From: Rhynchopus sp. YZ270_cl-10
Taxonomy: Eukaryota; Euglenozoa; Diplonemea; Diplonemida; Diplonemidae
Direction of reading: 5' to 3'
DNA length: 64,000 nucleotides
Assembly: GCA_964035575.1 (NCBI GenBank)
Contig: OZ037906.1
Location: forward strand, 1,054,001-1,118,000
Within the stretch, counting starts at the first letter, position 1, and the number at the start of each line of letters is the position of its first letter. The notes under the pieces are model-generated. The model made no database searches. It was not told the DNA's origin and saw only the letters and a list, made by a program, of their open reading frames with translations. A program made the translations under genes and the position numbers. Below are positions 63,292 through 64,000 of the stretch, one piece after another.

Positions 63292-64000
63292 ATGCTGCGC
63301 GCATGCTTGGCAGCGCTGCTGTGTGTAAGCACGGAGGCACATATCATGACGGTGTGCTCTTCACAGTCAGAGGAGCAGCCTGGCTTCGTCACCCTCTGGT
63401 TTGCAACGTATCACTCCTCCCACACGGACACGACGTCTGTGCTCAACGTCGTGGACCCAGAGAGCGGTGCGCACCTCAGCACAACCGACTTTCAGTCCTG
63501 CGAGACGACGAGCAACAACACAAACGTGGACGACATTGCGGACGTCTTGCAAAGCTCCTGCAGTCACATCTTCCTGTATCTGGACGGTGCACATCGCCAG
63601 GCCTTCCCCAACAGCAGCAGCGTGGTGTGCTACCAATCAGGCACAACTGCCCGTATCGGTGAGGTGAGGCTTGGCCACGATTCTCTTGAGGTGTGCTACC
63701 CCGAACGCGTTCTCAGCTCGTGGCATGCTGCAATTGTGAAGGTAGACAACCTTGGTGTGCATGAGGTGTGGATTGACGGCAGTCCCGGTAACAGCGCAGC
63801 GCCACTCGCTGCAACGTGGAACTCACACGAATCACACATGCCTTGTGCGATGTCGAGGTCAGTGCACTGGAACCTTCCCTTCTTCGCAGACCTGAACACA
63901 CGTTGCTCGTCGCCTCCTGCACACCTGCTTGACCACGTGCTGCCGGGTTACGACTGCAATAATTCTTATGTCGGACACGTATGCTCTGTGGAGTGCGAGC
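63292..64000 (+). CDS. Secreted Cys-rich protein, 5' part (runs off the window)
   Basis: Open from the ATG at 63292 to the window edge without a stop (236 codons seen). A signal peptide (MLRACLAALLCVSTEA) is followed by a beta-rich extracellular-type region with Cys spaced through it and N-glycosylation sequons (NNT, NSS). The visible end, LPGYDCNNSYVGHVCSVECE, resembles the start of a sushi/EGF-like Cys module (C..GY.....G..C...C). A LamG/concanavalin-like fold is conceivable for residues 30-200 (e.g. WHAAIVKVDNLGVHEVWIDG), but I cannot confirm it. Likely a surface or secreted adhesion-type protein. Confidence 0.7.
   Translation, partial: MLRACLAALLCVSTEAHIMTVCSSQSEEQPGFVTLWFATYHSSHTDTTSVLNVVDPESGAHLSTTDFQSCETTSNNTNVDDIADVLQSSCSHIFLYLDGAHRQAFPNSSSVVCYQSGTTARIGEVRLGHDSLEVCYPERVLSSWHAAIVKVDNLGVHEVWIDGSPGNSAAPLAATWNSHESHMPCAMSRSVHWNLPFFADLNTRCSSPPAHLLDHVLPGYDCNNSYVGHVCSVECE

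Overview
The window is nuclear DNA of an intron-bearing microbial eukaryote. Coding stretches are GC-rich with short GT-AG introns (44 to about 740 bp, mostly GTATG-type donors). They lie in AT-rich, homopolymer-rich spacers packed with foldback elements, simple repeats and short dispersed motifs. All fifteen gene models I call as CDS (twelve confident) are on the + strand. Most have a pyrimidine tract ending in (C)AG some 20-80 nt before the start codon. One-directional gene arrays with upstream acceptor-like sites are what spliced-leader trans-splicing genomes (Euglenozoa) look like, and cis-introns would favour a diplonemid or euglenid over a kinetoplastid. That lineage call is inference. 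TAA, TAG and TGA are all used as stops. Genes for axonemal proteins (IQCH, EFHC/Rib72) indicate a flagellated cell.

Layout, left to right: an ARM/HEAT-repeat protein (668-3685); a spacer with two TA-flanked foldback elements, a perfect 60-bp palindrome and a 9-bp tandem array; a two-MRH-domain ERLEC1/OS-9-like ER lectin (6094-7861); a UBC-C2-SPRY protein (9421-13197); a foldback with an 8-bp tandem array; a ZFC3H1-like nuclear RNA-decay scaffold (15319-18718); D-2-hydroxyglutarate dehydrogenase (19152-20819); about 7.5 kb of repeats with one small candidate gene (25652-26068); a CaMKK-like kinase with seven proposed exons (28346-32646), one intron carrying a mariner-like MITE and another a decayed antisense fragment; about 5.7 kb of repeat-rich spacer; IQCH (38350-41643); a WD40-Maelstrom-like nuclease fusion (41870-44161); a 1,778-residue RBR ubiquitin ligase (45784-51343); a pyrroline-5-carboxylate reductase-like enzyme (51565-52395); a secreted M23 metallopeptidase of bacterial type (53161-54600); a polynucleotide-kinase-domain protein (56071-56988); EFHC/Rib72 (58256-61026); and a secreted Cys-rich protein running off the right edge (63292 onward).

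Functional themes are protein quality control (ER lectin, E2-like and RBR E3), RNA handling (ZFC3H1-like, Maelstrom-like, polynucleotide kinase), the flagellar axoneme (IQCH, EFHC) and probable bacterivory (secreted M23 enzyme). There is no sign of an operon beyond shared strand. The most novel-looking items are the WD40-Maelstrom fusion, a seven-copy dispersed hairpin motif, and a dispersed ~150-bp module with a base-paired flank that recurs upstream of genes.
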